64,000 bases of DNA from Cohnella cholangitidis (GCF_014107495.1 NZ_CP041969.1:3397501-3461500), one strand, 5' to 3'. Counted from the stretch's first letter, positions 9,512 to 18,084 are shown. Notes: a model not told the origin generated them from the sequence alone. Program-made: numbers and translations.

Positions 9512-9534
9512 CCCCGGAGGGTCAGGCTTTTTTT
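9503..9534. terminator. Bidirectional terminator overlapping the end of the chemoreceptor-like gene
   Basis: Perfect 12-bp stem (9503-9514 with 9519-9530), loop CGGA, and a T run to 9534. The TGA stop at 9509-9511 lies inside the stem. The convergent universal-stress gene ends at 9538, so the element can serve both strands. Confidence 0.9.
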
Positions 9535-9537
9535 GCC

Positions 9538-9969
9538 TTATTTCATGATCATGACCGGGATGTGCGAATGAAGAATGACGTTATGGCTGACGCTGCCGAC
9601 CATAAATTCCTTGAACGAGCTTAGGCCTCTGCTGCCCATGACGATCAAATCGCAATCGCTGTTTTCGGCATAATCGATAATAGCTTGGGCCGGCGAACCG
9701 GCGAGAATGACTACGTCCGAATTCGGCAGTTCGCCCGTGATCGCCCGTACTTTGTCGATGACCGCGTCGCCTTGCGCCTTTACCTGTTCTTGATAGCTAT
9801 CGGGCTGGGCGAACGTCATGTCGGCGACGAACACCGGCTGCAGATTAATGACATGCGCTACGGTCAGCTGCGCGGACGGGTCTTTTTTGACGATTTGAAT
9901 GGCTTTATCCAAAGCCTTGGCGGAAGGTTCGGAGCCATCGTACGGGACTAGAATGTGGGTGAAGATCAT
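9538..9969 (-). CDS. Universal stress protein (UspA family)
   Basis: A 143-residue cytoplasmic protein beginning MIFTHILVPYDGS. It has the ATP-binding signature GSRGLSSFKEFMVGSVSHNV (G-2x-G-9x-G-S) near the C-terminus and ends IPVMIMK, typical of a single Usp domain. The start at 9969 is preferred to 9984 because the GGAGG ribosome binding site lies between the two. It stands alone, convergent with the gene on its left. Family members bind ATP and support survival under stress, but no specific stress can be inferred. Confidence 0.93.
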   Translation of the reverse strand: MIFTHILVPYDGSEPSAKALDKAIQIVKKDPSAQLTVAHVINLQPVFVADMTFAQPDSYQEQVKAQGDAVIDKVRAITGELPNSDVVILAGSPAQAIIDYAENSDCDLIVMGSRGLSSFKEFMVGSVSHNVILHSHIPVMIMK

Positions 9970-10138
9970 GATGAATTCCTCCATTTTATCGTTGTGCCGC
10001 GCGGGAAGACCCTATTTGCTCGGCATCGCTTGGTTAGTTTCCCTCTTTTTACAGAAATTCACTCATGGCGTAACCTTTCGGACAGGAAAAACGATATAGT
10101 TAGAGTGAGGTTGCGAACATTTCATAGGAGGGCGATAG

Positions 10139-10660
10139 GTGCTTATGGTACAACTTAAACAAAATCAACCGCGAATTAAACACGATATTCCCGTTACGGG
10201 GCAAGAAAGGGTGCTGCAAGCGCTAACGCTCATTGCTTTTTTGTGGGGGATCGGTTATTTGATTGCGCAATGGTCCGATCTGCCCGCCACGGTTCCCGCC
10301 CATTATAACGGCAAAGGAGAAATCGACCGCTGGGGCAGCAAGTGGGAGCTGGCGATCCTGCCGGGGATCGGATTGATTTTATATGTCGGGTTAACGATTC
10401 TCTCCCGCTTTCCCCATCTGTATAACTATCCGGTTACGATCACCGAGGAGAACGCGGTTAGGCAATATTTACTGGCGAGAAAAATGATCGGTTGGACAAA
10501 CCTCGAAATTCTCGTTTTATTCAGCTATATCGAATGGACTTCCATCCAATCGGCCCTCGGCAAGGGCGACGGAATGTCGATGTGGTCGATTCCGATATTG
10601 CTGATCGCGATCTTCGGCACGATGGCGATCTATTTCGTCCGCGCGTTCAGATCGAAATAA
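10139..10660 (+). CDS. DUF1648 membrane protein
   Basis: A 173-residue protein with about four hydrophobic segments and the DUF1648 signature LPATVPAHYNGKGEIDRWGSK at about 49-69. A GTG start at 10139 sits at good distance from AGGAGGG, while an ATG at 10145 is a possible alternative. DUF1648 proteins include SdpI-type immunity proteins, but the domain alone is widespread and its molecular role here is unknown. It lies 70 bp before the ABC-F gene and may or may not be co-transcribed with it. Confidence 0.85.
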   Translation: MLMVQLKQNQPRIKHDIPVTGQERVLQALTLIAFLWGIGYLIAQWSDLPATVPAHYNGKGEIDRWGSKWELAILPGIGLILYVGLTILSRFPHLYNYPVTITEENAVRQYLLARKMIGWTNLEILVLFSYIEWTSIQSALGKGDGMSMWSIPILLIAIFGTMAIYFVRAFRSK

Positions 10661-10729
10661 TCGCGGAGGCTTTTTGTGATATGATACGGAGTGTTATTGC
10701 ATTCCTAAGACAAAGTAGGTTGATGTTCC

Positions 10730-12652
10730 ATGCATTTGCTATCCGTTGAAAATATATCGAAAAGCTACAGCGACAAAATACTGTTCGAGGACGTCACCTT
10801 CGGTATCGAAACGGGGGATAAAGTCGGGATCATCGGCGTTAACGGGACGGGCAAATCGACGTTCCTCAAAGTGATCGCCGGATTGGAGCCCGCCGATTCG
10901 GGCAAAGTGTCGATCGGCCGATCGGTCGTCCTTCGAATGCTCGCGCAGGATCCCGTGTTCGCTCCCGAGGAGACGGCTCTTGAGCATGTGCTGGGTGGAA
11001 ATTCTCCGCAATTGGCCGCCGTTCGCGACTATGCCGAGGTGATGGAGGCGTTAGCTCTGAATCCGGACGATGCCCGGTTGCAGGAACGTTTGATTGCCGC
11101 CAACGCTCGAATGGACGAACTAGGCGCATGGCAGCTCGAGAGCGAGGCGAAAACCGCGCTGACGAAGCTGGGCATCTTAAATTATAACGACAAAGTATCT
11201 ACGTTCTCCGGCGGGCAGCGCAAAAGGGTGGCGATGGCGGCGGCGCTGCTTCAACCATCCGACGTGCTTATCCTCGACGAGCCGACGAACCACATCGACA
11301 ACGACTCGGTCGCTTGGCTCGAAGGCATGCTGCAGAAACGCAGGGGCGCGCTGCTTATGATTACGCACGATCGTTACTTTTTGGATCGGGTCAGCAATCG
11401 CGTCATCGAACTGGATCAAGGCAGGGCTTTCTTCTATGAAGCGAATTACAGCCGGTTTCTGGAGCTGAAGCTGGAGAGGGAAGAGCGGGAGGCCGCATCG
11501 GAGGCGAAACGCCAGAATTTGCTGCGCAACGAGCTGGCTTGGATACGCCGGGGAGCGCAAGCGCGTTCCACGAAGCAGAAGGCGCGGATCGACCGCTTCG
11601 AAGCGCTGAAGAATCAGGGACCGAAGGCGGCCGCGGGCAAAATGGACGTGTCCATCGCGTCTTCGAGGCTCGGCAAGAAAATCATCGAGATCGAGCATCT
11701 AGTTAAGCGGTTCGGAGATCGGACGCTGATTAACGATCTGAGCTATATCGCGGTGCCCGAAGATAGAGTCGGCATCGTGGGGCGCAACGGAAGCGGGAAG
11801 TCGACGCTGCTGAAGCTGATCGCCGGCAAGCTTGAGCCCGACGGTGGGCGCGTGGAGCTCGGTCCGACGGTGAAGCTCGGCTGGTTCAGCCAAGAGCACG
11901 AAGAGATGGACGAATCGCTTAGGGTCATGGAGTATATCCGCGAAGGGGCCGACCAGGTCAAGACATCGGACGGTTCCACGATATCCGCGGGGCAGATGCT
12001 TGAGCGGTTCCTATTCGCGCCTGCGATGCAGTGGACCGTCATCTCCAAGCTGTCCGGAGGAGAAAAGCGCCGGTTGCAGCTGCTGCGCGTGTTGATGAAC
12101 GCGCCTAACGTGCTGTTGTTGGACGAGCCGACCAACGACTTGGATATCGCCACGCTGACGGTGCTGGAAGATTACTTGGACGATTTTCCGGGCGTCGTCA
12201 TCACGGTGTCTCACGATCGTTATTTCCTCGACCGGACCGCGGAACGCATTCTTGCCTTCGAGGGAGAAGGAGTCGTCACGCACCATGTCGGCAACTACTC
12301 GGAATATCAAGCGTTCGCCGAGCGGCAGGAAGCGTTGAAGCAAGCGGATTCTGCTCCGGCTAAGTCTGCGTCCGCGCCTGTTAAATCCGAGGGCAAGGAC
12401 CGTCCCATCGTTAAGATGTCTTACAAGGATCAGAAGGATTTCGAGCAAATCGACGGTTGGATCGAGGAAGCGGAAGAAGAAATCGCCGCCGTCGCAAGAC
12501 AGATGGAAGAAGCGAGCAGCGACTCGGTGCGGTTGCAGCAGTTGGCGGAAGAACAGCAACGGCTCGGCGAGAAGTTGGACGGCCTGCTGGAGCGCTGGAC
12601 GGAGCTTAACGAGCTTGCCGAGCTGATCGCGGCCAATAAGAGCGGAAAGTAA
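10730..12652 (+). CDS. ABC-F family ATPase with C-terminal coiled coil (YfmR/Uup type)
   Basis: A 640-residue cytoplasmic protein with two ABC domains and no membrane segment. Domain 1 has Walker A GVNGTGKST (about 36-44), signature SGGQRKR and Walker B LILDEPTNHID. Domain 2 has GRNGSGKST, SGGEKRR and LLLDEPTNDLD. The charged linker between them carries RRGAQARSTKQKARIDR, typical of ribosome-acting ABC-F proteins. A Pro/Ala linker at about 540-560 leads to a C-terminal coiled coil (about 565-640), as in Uup and YfmR. These proteins act at the ribosomal E site to relieve stalled translation. The ribosome binding site (AGGTTGATG) is weak. A strong terminator follows. Confidence 0.92.
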   Translation: MHLLSVENISKSYSDKILFEDVTFGIETGDKVGIIGVNGTGKSTFLKVIAGLEPADSGKVSIGRSVVLRMLAQDPVFAPEETALEHVLGGNSPQLAAVRDYAEVMEALALNPDDARLQERLIAANARMDELGAWQLESEAKTALTKLGILNYNDKVSTFSGGQRKRVAMAAALLQPSDVLILDEPTNHIDNDSVAWLEGMLQKRRGALLMITHDRYFLDRVSNRVIELDQGRAFFYEANYSRFLELKLEREEREAASEAKRQNLLRNELAWIRRGAQARSTKQKARIDRFEALKNQGPKAAAGKMDVSIASSRLGKKIIEIEHLVKRFGDRTLINDLSYIAVPEDRVGIVGRNGSGKSTLLKLIAGKLEPDGGRVELGPTVKLGWFSQEHEEMDESLRVMEYIREGADQVKTSDGSTISAGQMLERFLFAPAMQWTVISKLSGGEKRRLQLLRVLMNAPNVLLLDEPTNDLDIATLTVLEDYLDDFPGVVITVSHDRYFLDRTAERILAFEGEGVVTHHVGNYSEYQAFAERQEALKQADSAPAKSASAPVKSEGKDRPIVKMSYKDQKDFEQIDGWIEEAEEEIAAVARQMEEASSDSVRLQQLAEEQQRLGEKLDGLLERWTELNELAELIAANKSGK

Positions 12653-12669
12653 TACGTGTGCATACGCGA

Positions 12670-12715
12670 AAACAGGCGTGAATCCTTCCTTGGGGAGGGA
12701 TTCACGCCTGTTTTT
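12670..12715 (+). terminator. Rho-independent terminator after the ABC-F gene
   Basis: Arms AACAGGCGTGAATCC and GGATTCACGCCTGTT form a stem of about 15-16 bp followed by TTTTT at 12711-12715. The remaining gap to 12883 shows nothing else that I can identify. Confidence 0.92.
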
Positions 12716-12883
12716 GAGTTGCCAGACTCGATTCGATCCGCGGTTGGCGGAATAGCATTATGGCATCGCTCTATTGTGTGCCCGATGACACTGATTCCGA
12801 GCAATAGCGTTATGGCGTAACGTTATCATTCTCATGAGCAATGAGTATCGGCATAGGGAAGATCACGGAATGGAGTTACGGCT

Positions 12884-13261
12884 TCACGCTTCCGGGTAGG
12901 AGAAAGCCACCTCATGCACGCTTAGCTTGGCGCCAAGCATGATACCCGAGCCGGGCGGTTTCGCCGCCGGTTGCTCGCCATGGCCCGGTTGCTCTCCGGG
13001 TGCGGATCCTTCGGGAGATTTAGGGCGCGAGTGGGCATGCGCTTGCTTGAACGCGTCGCTGTTCACCCAGCCCTCGAACGATTCCCGGTTCTCCCAAGTG
13101 GTGCATACTTTGAGCTCGTCGTGCTCTTCGCCTGCTTCGGTTAACAGCTCCATGCGGATGAAACCGGGCGCATGCTGCACGCCCTTCGGATTTTTAAACC
13201 TCTCGGCGACTTCGCCTACGTGGCCGGATTTGATTTTTATCGTATTAATGGCAACGATCAT
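12884..13261 (-). CDS. HmoA-like heme-degrading / antibiotic biosynthesis monooxygenase domain protein
   Basis: A 125-residue cytoplasmic protein starting MIVAINTIKIKSGH. The start at 13261 follows AAGGGG, and a longer frame from 13291 lacks a clear site. The ABM ferredoxin-like fold is seen in the N-terminal two thirds, with APGFIRMELL and TTWENRESFEGWVNSDAFKQAH, where the Trp and Asn of WEN match the IsdG/HmoA core. HmoA (YetG) relatives open heme to release iron. The region at about 80-105 is an unusual Pro/Gly/Glu/His-rich insertion before the last strand. It is a single gene convergent with the ABC-F gene. Heme cleavage is inferred from the family and is not proven. Confidence 0.8.
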   Translation of the reverse strand: MIVAINTIKIKSGHVGEVAERFKNPKGVQHAPGFIRMELLTEAGEEHDELKVCTTWENRESFEGWVNSDAFKQAHAHSRPKSPEGSAPGEQPGHGEQPAAKPPGSGIMLGAKLSVHEVAFSYPEA

Positions 13262-13344
13262 CCTTCTATCCCCTTTCGATTGTGGGTGCACCTTCCCAGT
13301 GTATCAAACTTGAGGCGCAATCAAAAATCGATTAGGAGTCCACG

Positions 13345-14313
13345 TCAATCCTCCAACAGGATGCCTACGCCCAGCCTCTCGGCTTCCCTCCAATAATAGG
13401 CGGAAAGGGTCATATCGAAAGCCGCCATTCCCATCGGATTGAAGAAAATAGGCTCTTGGGGAGCCCATTCCCGCAGCGCTCCCCGATAAACGACATCTTG
13501 CAACGTTACGGTATCTTGCTCGGTTAACCCGTTCATCAGATGAAGCTGCTCGATGTCGGTATTTTCTCGGCACACTTCCTGCCAGTTATCGACGACGACG
13601 GCTTTGACGGAGCTTACGCTATTCGGCGTGTACTCGCGCAAGGAAATATTCAGGAGCAGAGAGCCGGGAAGGGGAGGTTCGTCGATATAGCGCCGGGTTG
13701 ACGAGGTGCAGGTGAGGACGATATCGCTCTGCCGATAAGCTTCCTGCCAACTAGAGGCGATATACGCCTTCGGAAGAAGATCAGGACCTAGCGTTTCAGG
13801 GTCGACGCCTCTCAGATCGTGCAGGCTGACTCTTTCAACTCTATCGCCGAACATAGCCATGACCATTTCCAAATGCCTTTGCCCGATCGGTCCCCAGCCG
13901 ATCACGCCGATCCTGTAGCCGCGCCTGCGTTCCAAGGCGAAATAATGGCGCAGCATGACCGCGCTAACCGCCGCCGTTCGAAGTTGGCTGAGCAAACCGC
14001 CGTTAATAATCGCAACGGGAACGCCATCCGCCGGGTCGTTAAGAATAATCGTGCTGTGCGCCCGGGGTTTGCCTTGCGCCACGTTGTCCGGAAAGCCGGC
14101 AATCCACTTGATGCCGCTGATCTCCGCCTCTCCTCCGACGAACGAGGGCATGGCGATGATCCGATTGCCCGGATGCCGGAATCGCAAGTACGGCTTAAGC
14201 GGCTGAACGACTTCCGGGGTATCCATGAGCAGCAAGGTCGATTCGATCCGTTGAACAAGGGCAGGCCAATCAATGCCTATTCGCCTGATGTGCCTATCAT
14301 TCAGATATCTCAT
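13345..14313 (-). CDS. sbnB: SbnB-like dehydrogenase of L-2,3-diaminopropionate synthesis (ornithine cyclodeaminase fold)
   Basis: A 322-residue protein of the ornithine cyclodeaminase / mu-crystallin family. A Rossmann NAD site GVIGWGPIGQRH lies at about 134-145, and HSTIILNDPADGVPVAIINGG and SAVMLRHYF are family segments. SbnB oxidises N-(2-amino-2-carboxyethyl)-L-glutamate to yield L-2,3-diaminopropionate and 2-oxoglutarate. It is assigned to SbnB rather than a true cyclodeaminase because it is 15 bp downstream of an SbnA-type gene. GGAAGAAGGATC precedes the start. It is the last gene of a three-gene leftward operon. Confidence 0.87.
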   Translation of the reverse strand: MRYLNDRHIRRIGIDWPALVQRIESTLLLMDTPEVVQPLKPYLRFRHPGNRIIAMPSFVGGEAEISGIKWIAGFPDNVAQGKPRAHSTIILNDPADGVPVAIINGGLLSQLRTAAVSAVMLRHYFALERRRGYRIGVIGWGPIGQRHLEMVMAMFGDRVERVSLHDLRGVDPETLGPDLLPKAYIASSWQEAYRQSDIVLTCTSSTRRYIDEPPLPGSLLLNISLREYTPNSVSSVKAVVVDNWQEVCRENTDIEQLHLMNGLTEQDTVTLQDVVYRGALREWAPQEPIFFNPMGMAAFDMTLSAYYWREAERLGVGILLED

Positions 14314-14328
14314 TTGATCCTTCTTCCT

Positions 14329-15300
14329 CTAACAAGCATCGGTGACATGCCGTCGCACCCACTCTTCGTCGTACACCGTATCCAGATACCGGTCCCCGCG
14401 GTCGGGGAGAATGGCAGCGCACACCGATCCGGCGGGAATGCCGTCGCTCATCGCTCTAACGGCCGCGATGACGCCTCCTGAAGAAGCGCCCGCTACGATC
14501 GACTCCGTTCGGACGAGGTCGCGGCAGCCTTCGACGCATTCGCGTTCCGATACGTAGACGATCCGATCGATAAGTTCCTTGCGGCTAATGGGAGGGGAGA
14601 TGGCCGCGCCGAGCCCCGGGAACTGCCGGGAGCTTTTCTCTCCGCCGAAAATAACGCTTCCGAGCGCATCCACGGCAATGATTTGCGTAGGATGCCGACC
14701 TTCCTTCAGACTTTCCGCGCAACCTCGAATCGTTCCGCAGGAGCTGACCCCGCAAAATAAATAATCGACTCGCGGCAGCAACTCGAGAATTTCCGGCATC
14801 GTCGTATGGTAGTGCGCCAGGTAATTGTTCGGATTGCCGTACTGGTTCGTCCAGTAACAGTTGCCGATCCGCTGCTGCAGCTGCTTAACGCGTTGGATTC
14901 GCGCGGGAAGGTAATCTCCGCTAATCGGATCGGGGTGTTCCACTCTCTCGATCTCTCCGTGCAGACAGCGAATCAGCTTCAGATGCGCGTCCGTCGTTCT
15001 CGGGTCTACGACGCAGATGAAGCGCAGACCTAAGTACAAGCAGATCTGCGCCAAGCTAACCGCCATATTGCCGGAGCTGGATTCGATAACCGTCGTATCT
15101 TGACGAATATGCCCCATTCGCACGGCTTCCCGCAAAATGAACAAGGCGGGGCGGTCTTTGGCGCTGCCCCCGGGATTCATAAGCTCCAGCTTGCCATATA
15201 CCTGAAATGGCGCGTCCCGGAACAGCCGCCGCAGAGGGACGAGCGGAGTACGGCCAATCGTCCGGCACAAACCGTCAATCCTATCGATGTCCAAGGTCAT
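14329..15300 (-). CDS. sbnA: SbnA-like PLP synthase of L-2,3-diaminopropionate synthesis
   Basis: A 323-residue PLP enzyme of the cysteine synthase fold. The predicted Schiff-base lysine is K48 in GGSAKDRPA. The substrate loop is ESSSGNMAVSLAQ (usual enzymes have SSGNxG), and the PLP-phosphate loop is GVSSCGTIRG. SbnA condenses O-phosphoserine with glutamate to give N-(2-amino-2-carboxyethyl)-L-glutamate, which SbnB then cleaves. Being 17 bp from the ligase gene and 15 bp from sbnB, it is clearly co-transcribed. A plain cysteine synthase is less likely because of the company it keeps and the modified active-site loops. Confidence 0.88.
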   Translation of the reverse strand: MTLDIDRIDGLCRTIGRTPLVPLRRLFRDAPFQVYGKLELMNPGGSAKDRPALFILREAVRMGHIRQDTTVIESSSGNMAVSLAQICLYLGLRFICVVDPRTTDAHLKLIRCLHGEIERVEHPDPISGDYLPARIQRVKQLQQRIGNCYWTNQYGNPNNYLAHYHTTMPEILELLPRVDYLFCGVSSCGTIRGCAESLKEGRHPTQIIAVDALGSVIFGGEKSSRQFPGLGAAISPPISRKELIDRIVYVSERECVEGCRDLVRTESIVAGASSGGVIAAVRAMSDGIPAGSVCAAILPDRGDRYLDTVYDEEWVRRHVTDAC

Positions 15301-15317
15301 CGGACGGGCAGCTCCCC

Positions 15318-16535
15318 TCAGTCGTAAAATACTTTTTTGTGCTTGGGCAAGTTGTTGTCGTACGCAATATCGGAAGGAATGACCCGCAGAGCTTCCAGAA
15401 TTCCGCCCCGAATCATAATGCCGATCTCCGGAATCCGATCCAGCAGTTCGCGTTCTATTGTCGCGTAGAGCTGCGGATTCTTATCCTCGCTGTCGATCCT
15501 TACGGTCAGCTTGTTGGCGTGTACGTGGATTCGAACGGTCGCCTCGTTCATATGGCGATAGACGACGTCTTCGATGTCGTAGACGCTAATTTTCTCCCCG
15601 TGCTTAAGCTCCGGCCCGATTCGCCTGACGATCGCTTGAAAGCTCATGGTCCTACGCCCGTCTACGACGATCGGGCGCAAATCCCTCACGATGTCGTACG
15701 TCACATACCGCAATGCGGGGAAGAGATCCCGGGTAAGCGAGGATAACGCTAGAACGGTCTCGCCCTGTTGCAAAGGATCGGCATCCTGAAATAATTCCCG
15801 GACGGAAACGCCCTCCGCTTCGATTCCTTCCGCGAACAAATATCTGCCATGCTCATGCGAATAGTACGCTATCGTGCCGATCTCGATCGAGCCATACGTG
15901 TCCGTAATGTTCCGGGGGTCTATCCCGAGCCGTTCGGCGACGCTGCAACGCCAAGCAGGGGAGGCGATTTCGCCAACAAGGATCACGTGTCGGATACCCC
16001 AAGCAGCAGGATCGTCCGCGGATGCCGATAAGAGTCGGTCTAAAATGGATGGCATCGTATATAACACGTGGGGACGCAGCGTTCCGAGTCGAGCGAGATG
16101 CTCCTCGATCGGTTGTTGAAAGGCAATAGATTGGGCCTCAACTCCGATAGACCCGAAAATATCCACAGCCGTGCTGGCCGCATGGCCCGTGCCCATATCG
16201 GATAACGCCGTAGTCGCGCCGGAGGGCAAGAGAATGCATCTGAAAATCTCGGCTTTAATACGGAGATATCTTCGTTCGTCCTCTTCGGAGTAGTAGATGG
16301 TTTTGCGACGGAGAGAGCTTGTTCCCGAAGTTCGGTAACAGGTGACGTTGTCCCGAGGCTTGAAGGGCTGTTCCCGATAGTAGTGACGCTCCAGCAGCTC
16401 GGATGTCATGAGGGGGAGCTCGCTTAACGACCGGACGGTCGCGAGAGCTGCCGCGTGATCTTCCAACAGCTGCGCGTACCAGGGAAATACGTCTAGAGTC
16501 TGCTCTATTTTCAATCTCAGAAGATCACTATCCAT
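15318..16535 (-). CDS. PaaK-like acyl-adenylating enzyme in the diaminopropionate operon
   Basis: A 405-residue AMP-forming ligase resembling phenylacetate-CoA ligase / coenzyme F390 synthetase. The start at 16535 (MDSDLLRLK) is preceded by GGAGG, while a longer frame from 16571 is not. Visible motifs are the ATP loop CYRTSGTSSLRRKTIYY (about 88-104), the aromatic DTYGSIEIG (A5-like, about 203-211) and LTRDLFPALRYVTYDIVRD (A7-like). The C-terminus ends KHKKVFYD. No carrier-protein or condensation domain is attached. As the first gene of the SbnA/SbnB operon it probably activates a carboxylic acid, possibly for joining to diaminopropionate. Its acid and acceptor are unknown. Confidence 0.8.
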   Translation of the reverse strand: MDSDLLRLKIEQTLDVFPWYAQLLEDHAAALATVRSLSELPLMTSELLERHYYREQPFKPRDNVTCYRTSGTSSLRRKTIYYSEEDERRYLRIKAEIFRCILLPSGATTALSDMGTGHAASTAVDIFGSIGVEAQSIAFQQPIEEHLARLGTLRPHVLYTMPSILDRLLSASADDPAAWGIRHVILVGEIASPAWRCSVAERLGIDPRNITDTYGSIEIGTIAYYSHEHGRYLFAEGIEAEGVSVRELFQDADPLQQGETVLALSSLTRDLFPALRYVTYDIVRDLRPIVVDGRRTMSFQAIVRRIGPELKHGEKISVYDIEDVVYRHMNEATVRIHVHANKLTVRIDSEDKNPQLYATIERELLDRIPEIGIMIRGGILEALRVIPSDIAYDNNLPKHKKVFYD

Positions 16536-16689
16536 CTCGTTTCCTCCGCATCGGAAGCCATAGTTATTCATTTATATGTCGGGAATGAACGCAGGTTCTT
16601 CTTTGCTCCTAGACGGCAGCCCTTCCTTCCGACGCGGATTTCCATACAGTAATCTATGAAGCGCTGCCTATTCTGGACGAACGGAGCTG

Positions 16690-17475
16690 ATGGCCCGGAT
16701 GAATACGATAACCGCGGTATCTAGCAAATGGATCAAAACAAAGGTGCTGGCCGGCTCTTCCGTTCTTGCCGCGCATGTTCCCGAGACGATTCGTCTTACG
16801 CATAGCGCGCTGAATCAGTCGTTGAACCGATACGGTATGGTCTACGTGAAGCCGGAAACCGGATCTTGCGGAATCGGAGTTATGCGGATTGAACTGTCGA
16901 AGAAGAAATGGATCGTACATTCGGGAGTCGATCGGATCCCTTTTTCCACGTATCAAGCGATGTTTCGGTGGCTGCGCGAGAACATGCACGGCGAAAAATA
17001 TTTGGTACAGAGGGGGATCCGCGTACTGAGGCACGGGGGAAGGCCGACCGACTATCGGGTCATGATCCAGAAAGATACGAGAGCGGGGTGGAAGGTAACG
17101 GGCATGGTCGCACGGGTCGCCCACCCTCGCAAAGCCGTAACGAACGGAAGCCAAGGGGGCAGCATATTCGCCGCGGAATCCATGCTGCAACGGACAACGG
17201 GGACGAAGGCCGCAAGGCTGCTCAAGACGTTCAATCGCCTGGCGTACGCTACCGCGCGCCGCTTCGCGGAAGCCTATCCCGGAATGCAGGAACTTGGATT
17301 GGATATCGCCGTAGACGACAAGCATCGGACTTGGATTCTCGAGGTGAATACGAGACCCGATCCTTGTCCGTTCACGAAGCTGGAGGACCCGTCCATGCTT
17401 CGGAATATCGTGAAGGTTGCCCGAGGATACGGACGGACGTATCGATTGCGGTGCGACAAAGCCAAACGGGGTTAA
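16690..17475 (+). CDS. YheC/YheD-type ATP-grasp protein, short form
   Basis: A 261-residue protein matching the ATP-grasp part of the endospore coat-associated YheC/YheD family. Signatures are MVYVKPETGSCGIGVMRIE (about 50-68), YLVQRGIRVLRHGGRPTDYRVMIQK (nucleotide and metal region), and the C-terminal ELGLDIAVDD / WILEVNTRPDP where the Glu and Asn would bind Mg-ATP. Characterised relatives are longer (about 360-450 residues), so this copy lacks the extra N-terminal region. It is divergent from the diaminopropionate operon with 154 bp between. A ligase role with that operon is possible, but such genes are also scattered alone in Paenibacillaceae genomes. Confidence 0.8.
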   Translation: MARMNTITAVSSKWIKTKVLAGSSVLAAHVPETIRLTHSALNQSLNRYGMVYVKPETGSCGIGVMRIELSKKKWIVHSGVDRIPFSTYQAMFRWLRENMHGEKYLVQRGIRVLRHGGRPTDYRVMIQKDTRAGWKVTGMVARVAHPRKAVTNGSQGGSIFAAESMLQRTTGTKAARLLKTFNRLAYATARRFAEAYPGMQELGLDIAVDDKHRTWILEVNTRPDPCPFTKLEDPSMLRNIVKVARGYGRTYRLRCDKAKRG

Positions 17476-17556
17476 CGTTTTTCAACTCCGAGAAACCAGA
17501 CTCGCGTTTCTTTCGTAATAGATAGGGTAAACTATTGAATGAGGGAGGAACGCTTA

Positions 17557-17916
17557 ATGAACTGTCCGGTATGCGAAGGATCCCGTATGAGAGAAGTAGA
17601 GAAAAATGGCATTCTGATCGATATTTGCCCAACGTGCAAAGGAGTGTGGCTCGATCGGGGAGAATTGGACAAGCTGATGGAGGACGTTAAGGAAGTCCGT
17701 CAGGACTATAATGAATGGTACTATGGGGATTCGAAACATCAGGAAGCTCCAAGAGTCCCGCAAACGCCTCAACAAAATTATCAGCCGCAGCAACAGTATA
17801 TACCGCCGCAGCAGCATTATCCTCAGCATGGTCAACATCACGGCCATTCTCAATATCCGAAGTATAAGAAAAAGAAGAGCATGATGGATGTTTTCGGCGA
17901 CTTGTTCGGCGATTAA
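17557..17916 (+). CDS. Zinc-ribbon (zf-TFIIB type) small protein with Gln/His/Pro-rich tail
   Basis: A 119-residue protein starting MNCPVCEGSRM. Two Cys pairs, CPVC and CPTC, and the following KGVWLDRGELDKL are the zf-TFIIB signature. Residues about 60-110 are rich in Gln, Pro and His, and the C-terminus is basic then acidic (YKKKKSMMDVFGDLFGD). The start at 17557 follows GGGAGG; an ATG 18 bp upstream overlaps that site. The function of these proteins is unknown. A His-rich tail might bind metal, but this is only a guess. Confidence 0.85.
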   Translation: MNCPVCEGSRMREVEKNGILIDICPTCKGVWLDRGELDKLMEDVKEVRQDYNEWYYGDSKHQEAPRVPQTPQQNYQPQQQYIPPQQHYPQHGQHHGHSQYPKYKKKKSMMDVFGDLFGD

Positions 17917-17936
17917 TGACGCATCCGTCACAACAG

Positions 17937-17998
17937 CCCGGCCTTCGGCCGGGGCCGTTTCATGAGAGAGGCAGCCGGATTGCGGAGGCCTCTTTTTG
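17937..17998 (+). terminator. Two stem-loops, second with T tract, after the zinc-ribbon gene
   Basis: A GC-rich hairpin CCCGGCC-TTC-GGCCGGG at about 17938-17954 is followed by a second stem (AGAGGC 17967-17972 with GCCTCT 17988-17993) and a TTTT run. The pair likely ends transcription before the Fur-controlled promoter. Confidence 0.7.
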
Positions 17999-18020
17999 TA
18001 TGGCGAATCACCGTTTTTCA

Positions 18021-18049
18021 TTGACAACGACATTGAGAACGATTATCAT
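18021..18049 (+). promoter_or_regulatory. Sigma-A promoter of the siderophore-type ATPase gene
   Basis: TTGACA (18021-18026), 17-bp spacer, TATCAT (18044-18049). The match is near consensus and the -10 box lies inside the first Fur box. Confidence 0.8.
18034..18048 (+). promoter_or_regulatory. Fur box 1 overlapping the -10 element
   Basis: TGAGAACGATTATCA matches the Bacillus 7-1-7 Fur consensus TGATAATnATTATCA at 12 of 14 defined positions. It covers most of the -10 box, so bound Fur with iron would block RNA polymerase. Confidence 0.8.
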
Positions 18050-18067
18050 TCAATACAAGGAAATGAA

Positions 18068-18084
18068 TTGAGAACGGTTTTCAA
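18068..18084 (+). promoter_or_regulatory. Fur-like box 2 in the 5' leader
   Basis: TTGAGAAC-G-GTTTTCAA is a near-perfect palindrome just before the ribosome binding site. It fits the 7-1-7 pattern at 10 of 14 positions and its centre is 35 bp from that of box 1. Two boxes suggest tight iron control. Confidence 0.6.

Noticed and set aside
16536-16689. A Fur box for the diaminopropionate operon
   Set aside because: The AT-rich stretch TAGTTATTCATTTA does not fit the 7-1-7 pattern; no site of the quality seen at 18034 is present.
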